A stretch of DNA of 27,192 bases from Candidatus Methanocomedens sp. (GTDB taxonomy: Archaea > Halobacteriota > Methanosarcinia > Methanosarcinales > Methanocomedenaceae), in the NCBI GenBank assembly GCA_013374385.1, contig QBUR01000192.1:1-27192 (forward strand). Reading direction: 5' to 3'. Shown here one piece after another: positions 1-7,133 of this stretch. The notes under the pieces are model-generated. The model was given only the letters and a program-made list of their open reading frames with translations. It searched no databases and was not told the origin of the DNA. Numbering within the stretch: position 1 is the first letter of the stretch; the number at the start of each line of letters is the position of its first letter. Both the position numbers and the translations under genes were made by a program.

Positions 1-87
1 CAGAATACTTTTTGATAAACTATTTCTACATTATTAACATCAATATTCATTATCACAGCACAAGTTTCATTCACTTAGGTGTTCGAT

Positions 88-999
88 TTGAAAAATAACC
101 AGTTAAATAATTTAAAGGATGTAGTAAGTGAATCACATCAAGCCAGAACTGTGAGAGTGGCCGGTGAATGGACACTGGTATTCAAAGCACCTTTTGAAGA
201 TTCAGATGTAATAAAGAGCATAAAGGATTTGCTACTGGAAATGGATATCGAAGATACTCAGTACCTTGATTCTGTAGTGATGGTGACAGGCAGGAAATCT
301 GTGAAAGTCCAAAGCAATCTTATTGAAGACCTGTTAGGCGATAGGAGTAATGTTCAGCTTATTGTCAATAATATGAAAGATGAACTTGACCGGGAGTTCG
401 GGTTCAAAGTTTATGAAAGAGGACCGCACAGGAGAATGGCCATACGGATACCTCTTAATGATATCAAGGATTTTACCGATACCTTCACATCGAGGATAAA
501 GGAAGCAGTATTGAAAAATGGCACCCTGATACCTGGCACAATAGGCGACATTATTTCGGTTTATTTGATAGCAGATGAAACGTTTGTACGGATTGAACCT
601 GATTCATTCTTCAGGGAAATATTAGACCTGCCAGTCGATACTGTATTGCCGACTGATGAAACAGAACAACCCACGGCTCAGGCAGGTATTATCTATGGAG
701 AATCACCACAGGAACTGGTGGAACTGGCACTGAACAAATTGAAACGGTACAGGAAATTCAGAGACATCAAATTTATAGATGCTGCCGGGGTAACTCATGA
801 TTTTGATGCATTTGCGGATAATGGGGATGACAGTGTACTGATAAAATATCTTGATACGCCCACATCCGAAGACATGAATATAATGAGATTGTACCTGGAT
901 GCCCTGCCTGCTAAAAACGGCTGGATACTGACTGGTGAACCGGCAATGGAGATGGAGCAAACTGAAAGAATTTCTATATTGACGATTAACGACCTATAA
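88..999 (+). CDS. Uncharacterised archaeal protein upstream of radB
   Basis: I do not recognise a named family. The protein is soluble, about 303 residues, acidic, with no signal peptide or membrane span. The N-terminal two thirds looks like an alpha/beta region. The last ~85 residues (from VELALNKLKRYRKF) read like a degenerate restriction-endonuclease-type fold: an Asp-rich strand (HDFDAFA), a strand ending in LIKYLD where a nuclease would have ExK, then a helix and a GWILTG strand. That reading is inference only. An AGGTG Shine-Dalgarno at 77-81 favours TTG at 88; the in-frame GTG at 79 lies inside that site. The gene ends 16 nt before radB, so the two are probably co-transcribed and it may serve DNA repair. 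Confidence 0.7.
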   Translation: MKNNQLNNLKDVVSESHQARTVRVAGEWTLVFKAPFEDSDVIKSIKDLLLEMDIEDTQYLDSVVMVTGRKSVKVQSNLIEDLLGDRSNVQLIVNNMKDELDREFGFKVYERGPHRRMAIRIPLNDIKDFTDTFTSRIKEAVLKNGTLIPGTIGDIISVYLIADETFVRIEPDSFFREILDLPVDTVLPTDETEQPTAQAGIIYGESPQELVELALNKLKRYRKFRDIKFIDAAGVTHDFDAFADNGDDSVLIKYLDTPTSEDMNIMRLYLDALPAKNGWILTGEPAMEMEQTERISILTINDL

Positions 1000-1015
1000 T
1001 AAAAAAAATGGGGTA

Positions 1016-1735
1016 TTGACACTGACAGCACATAACCATAGCGATAATGAAAATAATAGCGCTAAAGATAAGCGCATGCCCTCGGGGAGTGATAAACTGG
1101 ATACAATGCTTGGTGGAGGCATTGAACGCGGTATAATCACGCAGGTTTACGGTGCATCCAGTACTGGCAAGACAAATATCTGCACACAGCTTGCAGTACA
1201 TTGTATCAGGGGCGGGGAAAGAGTTGTGCTCATTGACACCGAGGGGTTCTCAGCTGAACGGTTCAGCCAGATGGCTCAAAATGATGCTAAAGAGATTGCT
1301 AAAGACCTTATCATCTATGAACCAAAGGATTTCCAGCAGCAGTATTCTGCAGTGGTGGATGTAGAAAAACTAGCCAGTACCGGTATCGGGCTGGTAATCG
1401 TAGATTCTGCTACTCTCTTTTACAGGTTCGGATTGTCGCCAGACGATGAAGGAAATGCGAGTGTGAGGCGTAAATTGGTGGAACAGATAGCAGGCCTTCA
1501 CAGACTGGCACGAAAATTCGATATGGCGGTGGTTATCACAAACCAGGTCTACACAGATACCAAAACCGGAGGAGTTTGTCCTCTGGGGGGTAACCTCATA
1601 GAACACCTTTCAAAGACCATAATCAAGATGGAGAAGACAGGTAATAACAGGCGCAGGGCCATCCTGATGAAACACCGCTCAAGGGAAGAAGGCCAGTCAG
1701 TAGAACTTATCATTACCGGTGAAGGTATTGTGTAG
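1016..1735 (+). CDS. radB: DNA repair and recombination protein RadB
   Basis: RadB is the archaeal RecA/Rad51 paralogue that assists RadA in homologous recombination. The sequence shows SGSDKLDTMLGGGIERG followed by Walker A GASSTGKT (residues 46-53 from the TTG start), Walker B-like LVIVDSA, and the VVITNQV strand typical of the RecA fold. There is no N-terminal helix-hairpin-helix domain, which separates RadB from RadA. Length (239 residues from TTG, 219 from ATG at 1076) fits the family. The start is uncertain: the TTG has GGGG only 2 nt upstream, while ATG 1076 begins right at the conserved SG motif but lacks a clear ribosome site. The DUF2240 gene follows after 8 nt, suggesting an operon. 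Confidence 0.93.
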   Translation: MTLTAHNHSDNENNSAKDKRMPSGSDKLDTMLGGGIERGIITQVYGASSTGKTNICTQLAVHCIRGGERVVLIDTEGFSAERFSQMAQNDAKEIAKDLIIYEPKDFQQQYSAVVDVEKLASTGIGLVIVDSATLFYRFGLSPDDEGNASVRRKLVEQIAGLHRLARKFDMAVVITNQVYTDTKTGGVCPLGGNLIEHLSKTIIKMEKTGNNRRRAILMKHRSREEGQSVELIITGEGIV

Positions 1736-1743
1736 GGAACATT

Positions 1744-2205
1744 ATGAACGATATACTATTCACCGCCGCCCAGCCTTTTAAGAGAAAGGGAACTGATTGC
1801 TTAAAAGAGAGTGAATTTGTAATGGCCCTGTCCATGGACCTTAACTGGTTCAAACCTGGTATTGCTAAGGCTTTTGTGCAGGCAGCCGTGGATAATGGTA
1901 TCATAATCAGGGAGGGAGGGATGCTAAAGGCACTGTTCAATCTGGAAGATGTGGAAATCCCTATGGGATTTAAGCCTGATGCGTCTGTATTCCAGGAAAA
2001 AGAAGTGTTTGAGCAGATAGTTGACAGGATTATGGCCAATACAGGGCTTGAAAAACAAAAGATTGTTGCGAGTATCAATAAGAAACGCAATGAGACTGCG
2101 GGGTTGTTCACCATTGAGGTGCTGGGAATATTAGTGGCCCAGGAGCACGGTGCCCAGGTGGATGACCTGATTGAGAAGTCATACAGGAACCTGTTGAAAG
2201 GGTGA
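1744..2205 (+). CDS. DUF2240 family protein
   Basis: A 153-residue archaeal protein that matches my recollection of the DUF2240 family (conserved, function unknown). It opens with an IL-FTAAQPFKRKG segment and a helix-rich region (LSMDLNWFKPGIAKAFVQAAVDNGII) that resembles a winged-helix reader of small size. A second helical half follows, ending in LIEKSYRNLLKG. No catalytic motif or membrane span is visible. AGGGA lies about 6 nt before the ATG, overlapping the radB stop. The tight spacing to radB suggests co-expression, so a role in nucleic-acid transactions is plausible but inferred. Confidence 0.8.
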   Translation: MNDILFTAAQPFKRKGTDCLKESEFVMALSMDLNWFKPGIAKAFVQAAVDNGIIIREGGMLKALFNLEDVEIPMGFKPDASVFQEKEVFEQIVDRIMANTGLEKQKIVASINKKRNETAGLFTIEVLGILVAQEHGAQVDDLIEKSYRNLLKG

Positions 2206-2224
2206 CAAATCGGTTGAGGGGAGT

Positions 2225-2273
2225 GGGAAGGAATATAATGACGGAAAAAGAGTGATCGTTCCAATTCCTTCCC
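2225..2273. repeat. Inverted repeat in convergent spacer, possible bidirectional terminator
   Basis: GGGAAGGAAT at 2225-2234 is matched perfectly by ATTCCTTCCC at 2264-2273. A nested GGAA/TTCC pair (2243-2246 and 2259-2262) lies inside. The repeat sits between the DUF2240 stop (plus strand) and the radical SAM stop (minus strand), where a shared transcription end is expected. There is no flanking T run, so terminator function is inferred. Confidence 0.4.
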
Positions 2274-2294
2274 GTACTTATTGTACAATCATGG

Positions 2295-2312
2295 ATTGAC
2301 TGTTCAGTTAAT
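2295..2312. repeat. Short near-perfect dyad in convergent spacer
   Basis: ATTGACTG, a 2-nt centre and CAGTTAAT form a dyad with one mismatch. A 10-bp palindrome ATTGTACAAT lies just upstream at 2280-2289. Both sit in the 150-bp convergent gap between the DUF2240 and radical SAM genes. Their function is unknown; they could be part of transcription-end structure or decayed sequence. Confidence 0.3.
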
Positions 2313-2355
2313 ATATTAGAGCCAAGAGTGGAGTGAAAGTATTACAGCGGGAGGA

Positions 2356-3030
2356 TTATGGGTCTGGCAGTACAACCTGCCTATGCGTGGGATGGCTGCG
2401 GTTTTCTATTGAACTGGAAACATTACCAAGATACTTATGGGCAGCATTGACTGCAGCACATATCTCCTCTGGCATAGGTCTTCTGGAAAAGCCGCCCACC
2501 GGTACGTAGCGTATGATCTTGTACCTGATATTGCCGATGTTTGATAAAAAAGCTGCAATGTGCTCGGTCTCGCCGATATCCACGACATCAGGAATATAGA
2601 CTGTGTTTACCTCAAAATCGAATCCATGGTCATAGAGCAGTCGTATGGCTTCCAGTACCTTGCTATTATCCTTACCTGTATACCACTTGTGTAGTTGTGG
2701 ATCGAGTGCTTTCAGGTCTATGTGGATTGTAATGCCTGCAAGATTTTCCAGCAATGCCTTATCCAGGCAGTGTCCGTTGGTGGAAAGGATAACTTTGTGC
2801 CCGTCCAGTTCGTGTATAAGCGATAGCAGCCCCACCCTGTCAATGGTGGGTTCCCCTCCGGCCAGCATCACTTCCCTGCCTGTCGGTATTTGTTCGGCTA
2901 TGCGGGCGGGGGATATTTCTACACCCCCACAGTGCCGTTCTTTGCTAAAGCAGCCCCGGCACCTGAAGTTGCACCCTGAAACCTGCACCGTGCATCGTGC
3001 ATCTGAAAGGGCGAGATAGGATATACGCAT
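2356..3030 (-). CDS. Radical SAM protein, activating-enzyme-like
   Basis: A 224-residue radical SAM enzyme of the compact PflA/NrdG-like kind. The cluster-binding motif is C-x3-C-x2-C (CNFRCRGC) near residue 20, followed by the GGEPT motif, a STNGHCLD strand and an IHIDLKALDP strand, all standard parts of the SAM-binding half barrel. It would bind one [4Fe-4S] cluster and generate a 5'-deoxyadenosyl radical. The substrate is not evident: no glycyl-radical enzyme lies in the window. The gene has its own minus-strand start with a TATA-like element about 25 nt upstream and no Shine-Dalgarno, so the mRNA is probably leaderless. It diverges from the methyltransferase fragment and ferredoxin. Confidence 0.85.
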   Translation of the reverse strand: MRISYLALSDARCTVQVSGCNFRCRGCFSKERHCGGVEISPARIAEQIPTGREVMLAGGEPTIDRVGLLSLIHELDGHKVILSTNGHCLDKALLENLAGITIHIDLKALDPQLHKWYTGKDNSKVLEAIRLLYDHGFDFEVNTVYIPDVVDIGETEHIAAFLSNIGNIRYKIIRYVPVGGFSRRPMPEEICAAVNAAHKYLGNVSSSIENRSHPTHRQVVLPDP

Positions 3031-3047
3031 GATATGGGAAGTAATAT

Positions 3048-3061
3048 CCTATAAGATATAA
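3048..3061 (-). promoter_or_regulatory. Putative TATA box for the radical SAM gene
   Basis: On the minus strand the segment reads TTATATCTTATAGG, centred roughly 25 nt before the ATG at 3030. That spacing would put transcription start at or just before the start codon, consistent with a leaderless transcript. Confidence 0.4.
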
Positions 3062-3129
3062 CATATTAGACTGCTGTTTGCAATCGGTAATGTGCAGTTT
3101 TTACAATACCATGCAATAAGTTTTATATT

Positions 3130-3507
3130 ATGGATGAGATGGTGGAAGCTATACGGAGCAGGGCTGAATCTGATAATATTAACAATCTCAAGCCTATGAG
3201 GTCTAAAGATTCCAGTTTTCCATTGGCTGATAAAGTTGCCGATGTGGTATTCATATCAAACGTGTTCCATGAACTTGATGACCACGGCCTGGCACTAAAA
3301 GAAGTCTTGAGGATATTGAAAAGTGACGGCATCCTGGCAATGGTTGACTGGAAAAAAGAGGAGACACCGGTGGGACCGCCTGTGGAACACAGGTTCTCTG
3401 AACTGGATGTGATAGAAATATCACGGCTTAACGGATTCGAACTGGCGGAGACAAAGGAAGCTGGGCCGTACCATTACCTGGTAGTCTGTTCCAAACCGCC
3501 GGAGTGA
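3130..3507 (+). pseudogene. 5'-truncated class I SAM-dependent methyltransferase
   Basis: The 125-residue product matches only the C-terminal half of a UbiE/Methyltransf_11-type methyltransferase: FPLADKVADVVFISNVFHELDD (motif IV region), LKEVLRILKSDGILAMVDWK (motif VI region) and a terminal strand YHYLVVCS. The SAM-binding motif I (DxGxGxG) and the acidic loop are absent. The first residues, MDEMVEAIRSRAE, correspond to the helix that normally follows the acidic residue of motif II. The reading frame is open for only 13 more codons upstream before a TAA, and no motif I is encoded there. It is most likely a remnant, though a short expressed protein cannot be excluded. Its stop overlaps the start region of the ferredoxin gene. 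Confidence 0.7.
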
Positions 3508-3515
3508 GTGATAAT

Positions 3516-3725
3516 ATGGCTGAAAAAGTAGCATATATATATCCAGACAAATGTGATAATTCACCAATGTGCCCGCTGCCTGATGTATGCAAGCAGGGTG
3601 CCATTACACGCAGGAAGATTAATGTGTTCTTGATGGAAAAGCCTGTAGTTGACCATGAAAAGTGTATCGGGTGCGGGGTTTGTGTTGAGGATTGCACGGG
3701 CGCTACGAGTATGGTGGATAGGTGA
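3516..3725 (+). CDS. Small 2[4Fe-4S]-type ferredoxin
   Basis: A 69-residue iron-sulfur protein. The C-terminal half has the classical C-x2-C-x2-C-x3-C motif (CIGCGVCVEDC). The N-terminal half has the spaced pattern CDNSPMC, five residues, C, then KQGAI, typical of archaeal dicluster ferredoxins with a divergent first cluster. The last cysteine is followed by TGAT rather than the usual P-x-GA. ATG at 3516 is preferred over the in-frame GTG at 3504, which overlaps the previous stop codon. It would carry electrons for a nearby redox enzyme; the radical SAM protein on the other strand is one possible partner, by inference. Confidence 0.85.
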   Translation: MAEKVAYIYPDKCDNSPMCPLPDVCKQGAITRRKINVFLMEKPVVDHEKCIGCGVCVEDCTGATSMVDR

Positions 3726-3793
3726 CGTTTTTTGGGTGGTTGTTTTGGTTTTTAGGTGACCACAGCAGAGTGGGAAGAACTAACCACTTAACC

Positions 3794-3856
3794 TGTTGTT
3801 ACCCCTACACATTCACCAACTGACCAAAATCTTATCAATGTGTAGGGGCAATAGTA
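3794..3856 (+). promoter_or_regulatory. Stem-loop in the fic leader
   Basis: CCCCTACACATT (3802-3813) and AATGTGTAGGGG (3837-3848) are perfect inverted arms with a 23-nt spacer. Outside them, after one mismatch, 3794-3800 pairs with 3850-3856 through four Watson-Crick and three G-U pairs, which favours a structure formed in RNA. The stem ends 4 nt before the fic ATG and buries AGGGG (3844-3848), the only Shine-Dalgarno-like sequence. Translational control of fic is a plausible inference. Confidence 0.5.
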
Positions 3857-3860
3857 CATT

Positions 3861-4748
3861 ATGCCGTCCATCAGGAAAAAGACAGTAGGAAATGAACAAT
3901 ACTACTACCTTGAGCACAGCTACCGTGATGGCGGCAAAGTACACAAAAAAGAAAAGTACCTGGGAAAAACACTGCCCGAAAACATCGAAGCACTAAAACA
4001 TCAGCTCCTGACCGACGTTTACACCGAGCAGTGGTTTAACAAATTCGACAAGATACGCACACAATTCCAGGAAGAAACAAAAAGAACACCCCCCACTGCG
4101 AGGGAAAAAGAACTGGAAACTTTTGCCACCAGATTTACTTATGACACCAACCGCATTGAAGGCTCAACCCTCACACTCAGGGAAACAGCAAACCTACTTG
4201 AAAAAGGCATGACCCCTTCTGCCCGCCCCCTCGATGACGTAAAAGAAACCGAAAAGCACAGAAATACTTTCTACGAAATGTTGGACTACAAAAAAGACCT
4301 GTCCCTCAATACCATATTATATTTCCACAAAAAACTCTTCCTGGACACAAAAGCTGACATTGCCGGGCTCATCAGGTCGCATCAGGTAGCCATCTCAGGA
4401 AGCAAGTTCATGCCCCCGTTCCCGGCAGAAATACACCCGTTGCTCATGGATTTTTTCAAATGGTACAATAAGAACAAGAACAGCATGCACCCAGTGGAAC
4501 TGGCAGCCCTTGTCCACCTGAAACTCGTGACGATCCACCCATTTGCTGACGGCAATGGAAGAATCAGCAGGCTCATGATGAACTTTGTACTGCATAGATT
4601 CAGCTACCCCATGCTCAATATCCACTATGAAACAAAGACAGGTTACTACAATGCACTGGAAAGAGCCCAGACCAAACAGGACGATAATATATTCCTGCAA
4701 TGGTTTTTCAGGAGATTCCTGAAAGAATACAAGGGTTATCTCAAATAA
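3861..4748 (+). CDS. Fic family protein (putative AMPylase with inhibitory helix)
   Basis: A 295-residue Fic-domain protein. The catalytic motif HPFADGNGRISR spans residues 226-237, matching HxFx(D/E)GNGRxxR with catalytic His226. An inhibitory-helix motif (S/T)xxxE(G/N) is present as TNRIEG (96-101), placed N-terminal to the Fic core, so this is a self-inhibited class II enzyme. Fic enzymes usually transfer AMP from ATP to a target hydroxyl; the target here is unknown. The N-terminal ~45 residues are a basic, Lys/Tyr-rich segment (YYYLEHSYRDGGKVHKKEKYLG) shared with many archaeal Fic proteins. No antitoxin gene lies beside it, consistent with the internal inhibitory helix. The leader carries the stem-loop at 3794-3856. 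It stands alone between the ferredoxin and the convergent tRNA gene. Confidence 0.93.
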   Translation: MPSIRKKTVGNEQYYYLEHSYRDGGKVHKKEKYLGKTLPENIEALKHQLLTDVYTEQWFNKFDKIRTQFQEETKRTPPTAREKELETFATRFTYDTNRIEGSTLTLRETANLLEKGMTPSARPLDDVKETEKHRNTFYEMLDYKKDLSLNTILYFHKKLFLDTKADIAGLIRSHQVAISGSKFMPPFPAEIHPLLMDFFKWYNKNKNSMHPVELAALVHLKLVTIHPFADGNGRISRLMMNFVLHRFSYPMLNIHYETKTGYYNALERAQTKQDDNIFLQWFFRRFLKEYKGYLK

Positions 4749-4790
4749 CAATACAAATCGGACACATCGTTATATATTTAATATCATTCT

Positions 4791-4807
4791 GTTATAAAAA
4801 ATATAAC
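4791..4807 (-). terminator. Putative T-rich terminator after tRNA-Ser
   Basis: On the minus strand GTTATA, five T, TATAAC forms a small AT-rich dyad with a T run, about 20 nt past the 3' end of the tRNA. It could end the superoperon transcript. It also lies after the convergent fic gene. Function is inferred. Confidence 0.35.
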
Positions 4808-4827
4808 AACCCCTTTGAAAAAGAAGG

Positions 4828-4910
4828 CGCCGAGAGGGTGATTCGAACACCCGAGGGGCTAAGCCCCACAAGCTTTCCAAGCTTGCGCCATACCGCTAGA
4901 CTACCTCGGC
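4828..4910 (-). tRNA. tRNA-Ser (anticodon GGA)
   Basis: Read on the minus strand: acceptor GCCGAGG pairs with TCTCGGC plus discriminator G, the serine identity base in archaea. The anticodon stem CAAGC/GCTTG encloses loop TTGGAAA, giving anticodon GGA (serine codons UCC/UCU). A long class II variable arm (GGGGCTTAGCCCC) and T arm GGGTG-TTCGAAT-CACCC follow. CCA is not encoded. It begins 37 nt after the cbf5 stop on the same strand, so it may be released from the superoperon transcript. Confidence 0.97.
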
Positions 4911-4947
4911 ATTTTGATGCCTTATCTTGAATTTGACTGACCCGTTT

Positions 4948-5967
4948 TCAGTCAGTCTCACCTTTATTTTCCGTCTTCGCTGTCCAGCCCTTAGGATAAG
5001 TACCACCAAGCATCAGCACCCGTTTGGTGTCAGCCACCATACCAGTTTCAGCCTCCAACACGGCATCCGTGTCCATCAAAGCATCCGCCAGCGCTACCGC
5101 CTCACCCTTAATGCTCATGACCAGCACCCTATCGCCAGGGTTAATACCGGTATCGATCTTCACCACACCAGGTGCGGCCAGACTGGCCCCGTGACAAATG
5201 GCGTCCACAGCACTATCCCGTATTATTATACGGGGCAGATGCACAAGACCCAACTCCTTAGGCAGTATCACCCGGCGCAATTCACTCTCGTCCCCGGACT
5301 CCTGGTATATCACCATCGCATCCTTCAGGTCGAACAGCGTAATAGTGCTGTTATCTTCCCAAAACGGTCCACTGCGGGTACGCCGCAACTCCTGCATGTG
5401 CGCGCCCGTGCCCAATGCCGCGCCCATATCATGACATAACTTCCTGATATAGGTACCCGACTCACAACCAACGCGCATCAGCACATTGGTACCATCCATC
5501 TCCAGTATGTCAAGGTAATAAATATTTCGTATCCTTACCTCACGCTTCACAGCCGACTTGATAGGAGGTTTCTGGTAGATAGGACCTGTAAACTCCTCGA
5601 CAACCTTCATAAGTGCCGTCTTTTTCACGGTGGAGTGTAATTTCATTAAACATATATATTCTTTACCCGCACTCATCAGCGCGCCAACTGATTTCGTAGC
5701 ATCGCCCAGCATAACAGGAAGTAGTCCCGTAACCTTAGGGTCCAGTGTACCGCCGTGTCCAGCCTTTGGCAGGTCCAGTATCTTCTTCACCCACGACACC
5801 ACTTCATGGCTGGTGGGGCCAGAAGGTTTATCCAGGTTAATGACTCCGTTATTGATATGTTCCTTTATAGGGCGCTTATTTGGCAATAATCCATGTTCAG
5901 GGTCAGTGGTTTCATCCACCTTTTCCTTTAATTCCCGCTCGCTATCAGCAGGCAGTTTGTAATCCAT
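4948..5967 (-). CDS. cbf5: tRNA/rRNA pseudouridine synthase Cbf5 (archaeal TruB/dyskerin)
   Basis: Archaeal Cbf5 is the catalytic subunit of H/ACA ribonucleoproteins (with Nop10, Gar1 and L7Ae) and can also make pseudouridine 55 in tRNA alone. The sequence shows GVINLDKPSGPTSHEVV (residues 41-57), then GHGGTLDP with the catalytic Asp at about residue 76, and GTYIRKLCHDMG in the core. A C-terminal PUA domain begins near LGLVHLPRIIIRDSAVDAICHGA. The length of 339 residues is normal. The cmk stop abuts its start; tRNA-Ser follows. An inverted repeat GACTGA/TCAGTC spans the stop codon. Confidence 0.96.
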   Translation of the reverse strand: MDYKLPADSERELKEKVDETTDPEHGLLPNKRPIKEHINNGVINLDKPSGPTSHEVVSWVKKILDLPKAGHGGTLDPKVTGLLPVMLGDATKSVGALMSAGKEYICLMKLHSTVKKTALMKVVEEFTGPIYQKPPIKSAVKREVRIRNIYYLDILEMDGTNVLMRVGCESGTYIRKLCHDMGAALGTGAHMQELRRTRSGPFWEDNSTITLFDLKDAMVIYQESGDESELRRVILPKELGLVHLPRIIIRDSAVDAICHGASLAAPGVVKIDTGINPGDRVLVMSIKGEAVALADALMDTDAVLEAETGMVADTKRVLMLGGTYPKGWTAKTENKGETD

Positions 5968-6513
5968 TTATCCCCTCAACTCCTTCTCTTTCATAGATTC
6001 AATAGCAGTAATCGCGACTTTCGCCGTAGCTTCCGGGCCCCACACACTAGACTCCAATACCAAGTCATAAGGAGTCAAATCGCTGATGTCAATATCATAG
6101 TACTCCTTATACCGCTTAGCTTCACTTTCCTGTCGCTTAACAGTTTCATGCATGGCCTGCTCCAGGGAAATATCCTCACGGGTTGCAATCCTGCGCGCCC
6201 TGACCTCTACATCGGTCTTTAGCATTATCTTCAGGTCCGCACCGTTCAGCATGCCCGATAGCCTCCCCTCGAAAAGGAAATTACCGCCTGTTTTCGACAT
6301 TTCTACCTGCCGCCTATCAATCTCATTATCAATAGCAGGGTCTACCTCAGCAATACGCCCGAACTCCTCCAGGCTCACCCCGCGCTCTTTAGCCATAGCG
6401 CGAAACAAATCGCCCGATGACACAGGCTTGAGATTGAAATGCTCAACAATGGTCTTTGAAAGAGTACTCTTACCACTGCCCGGAGGCCCGCTGATCGTAA
6501 TAATCATGTTCAT
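5968..6513 (-). CDS. cmk: Cytidylate kinase (archaeal type)
   Basis: Phosphorylates CMP/dCMP to the diphosphates using ATP. It has the P-loop GPPGSGKST near the N-terminus, the substrate motif SSGDLFRAMAKERG, the FLFEGRLSG strand and a RRIATRE LID-like arginine segment. At 181 residues it is the short archaeal form without the bacterial insertion. ATG at 6513 overlaps the stop of the DUF106 gene (ATGA); a second in-frame ATG two codons later could also serve. The placement between the EMC3-like gene and cbf5 is common in euryarchaeal superoperons. Confidence 0.95.
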   Translation of the reverse strand: MNMIITISGPPGSGKSTLSKTIVEHFNLKPVSSGDLFRAMAKERGVSLEEFGRIAEVDPAIDNEIDRRQVEMSKTGGNFLFEGRLSGMLNGADLKIMLKTDVEVRARRIATREDISLEQAMHETVKRQESEAKRYKEYYDIDISDLTPYDLVLESSVWGPEATAKVAITAIESMKEKELRG

Positions 6514-7121
6514 ATGCCGCCTATGTTCAGGCTCTTCCGTATTATCTGACTTATAGGCAAACTGCAGATAAAGTACCAGTATATCCAGTACTGTATAGGA
6601 CCAAGTGCAAATCCAGTCAGCATCTTTTCACCCCAAAACGGAAATACCAGTGTAGGGTCTGGATGTTGGCTTATGAAAAGGTACGCCCACATGAACAATG
6701 GCAGCGAGATAATACTAATATATGCCATGGGTTTGAACTGCTGCTTGCTCATCTTCATCTGGTCTGCCATCATGTCCGAGCGCTGTCCTTCAAGTTTTTT
6801 CAGTTTGGCCTGGTTATCTGCCACCTGGGCTTCCCTGAACTCCTGCTGAAAATGCTTCATCTGGTCCTGAACACGCCGCATCAATTCCCAGTCCATGGTA
6901 TATTTCTGTATCAGTGAAGCATACAGGCCAGTAATGGCGGCCATGACGAACAGCATAATGTGGAACGGAAGCATATCAGGCAGCGGACCAAGCATAATTT
7001 CAACCGCTTCTCCTACCTGTACCCTAAATTTTTCCCCTAAAATGATGATTCCGAACATCATTCCAAAACCAAGGGCCAATGCAGCCCTATCCAGTGTCTG
7101 CTTCCAATTTGTGTTCGACAT
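6510..7121 (-). CDS. DUF106 / EMC3-TMCO1-like membrane insertase (Oxa1 superfamily)
   Basis: A 203-residue membrane protein. Hydrophobic spans are seen at about residues 15-29, 53-72, 131-151 and 176-193, with a charged coiled coil (76-128, rich in Gln, Lys and Glu) between the second and third. This is the layout of archaeal DUF106 proteins, which belong to the Oxa1/YidC superfamily with eukaryotic EMC3, TMCO1 and Get1. It probably helps insert membrane proteins alongside SecYEG and the ribosome. The GPLPDMLPFHIML segment and the Met-rich coil (MMADQMKMSKQQFKPMAYIS) fit a hydrophobic substrate groove. It lies 12 nt after adk and overlaps cmk, inside the secY-containing part of the operon. 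Confidence 0.9.
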   Translation of the reverse strand: MSNTNWKQTLDRAALALGFGMMFGIIILGEKFRVQVGEAVEIMLGPLPDMLPFHIMLFVMAAITGLYASLIQKYTMDWELMRRVQDQMKHFQQEFREAQVADNQAKLKKLEGQRSDMMADQMKMSKQQFKPMAYISIISLPLFMWAYLFISQHPDPTLVFPFWGEKMLTGFALGPIQYWIYWYFICSLPISQIIRKSLNIGGI

Positions 7122-7133
7122 ATCTAAATCCTA

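Noticed and set aside
1713..2288. A 191-residue minus-strand frame opposite the DUF2240 gene
   Set aside because: Ser/Pro-rich composition without family features, and it is antisense to a better supported gene.
2356..3725. A radical SAM, methyltransferase and ferredoxin gene cluster as one biosynthetic system
   Set aside because: The radical SAM gene is divergent, the methyltransferase lacks its SAM site and no peptide or glycyl-radical substrate gene is present.
3726..3860. Possible CRISPR-type repeat or miniature transposon in the fic leader
   Set aside because: Only one inverted pair is present, with no direct repeats, no target-site duplication and no second copy in the window.
4927..5439. 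A 170-residue plus-strand frame opposite cbf5
   Set aside because: Antisense shadow of the Cbf5 PUA region, with His/Gln-rich unstructured composition.
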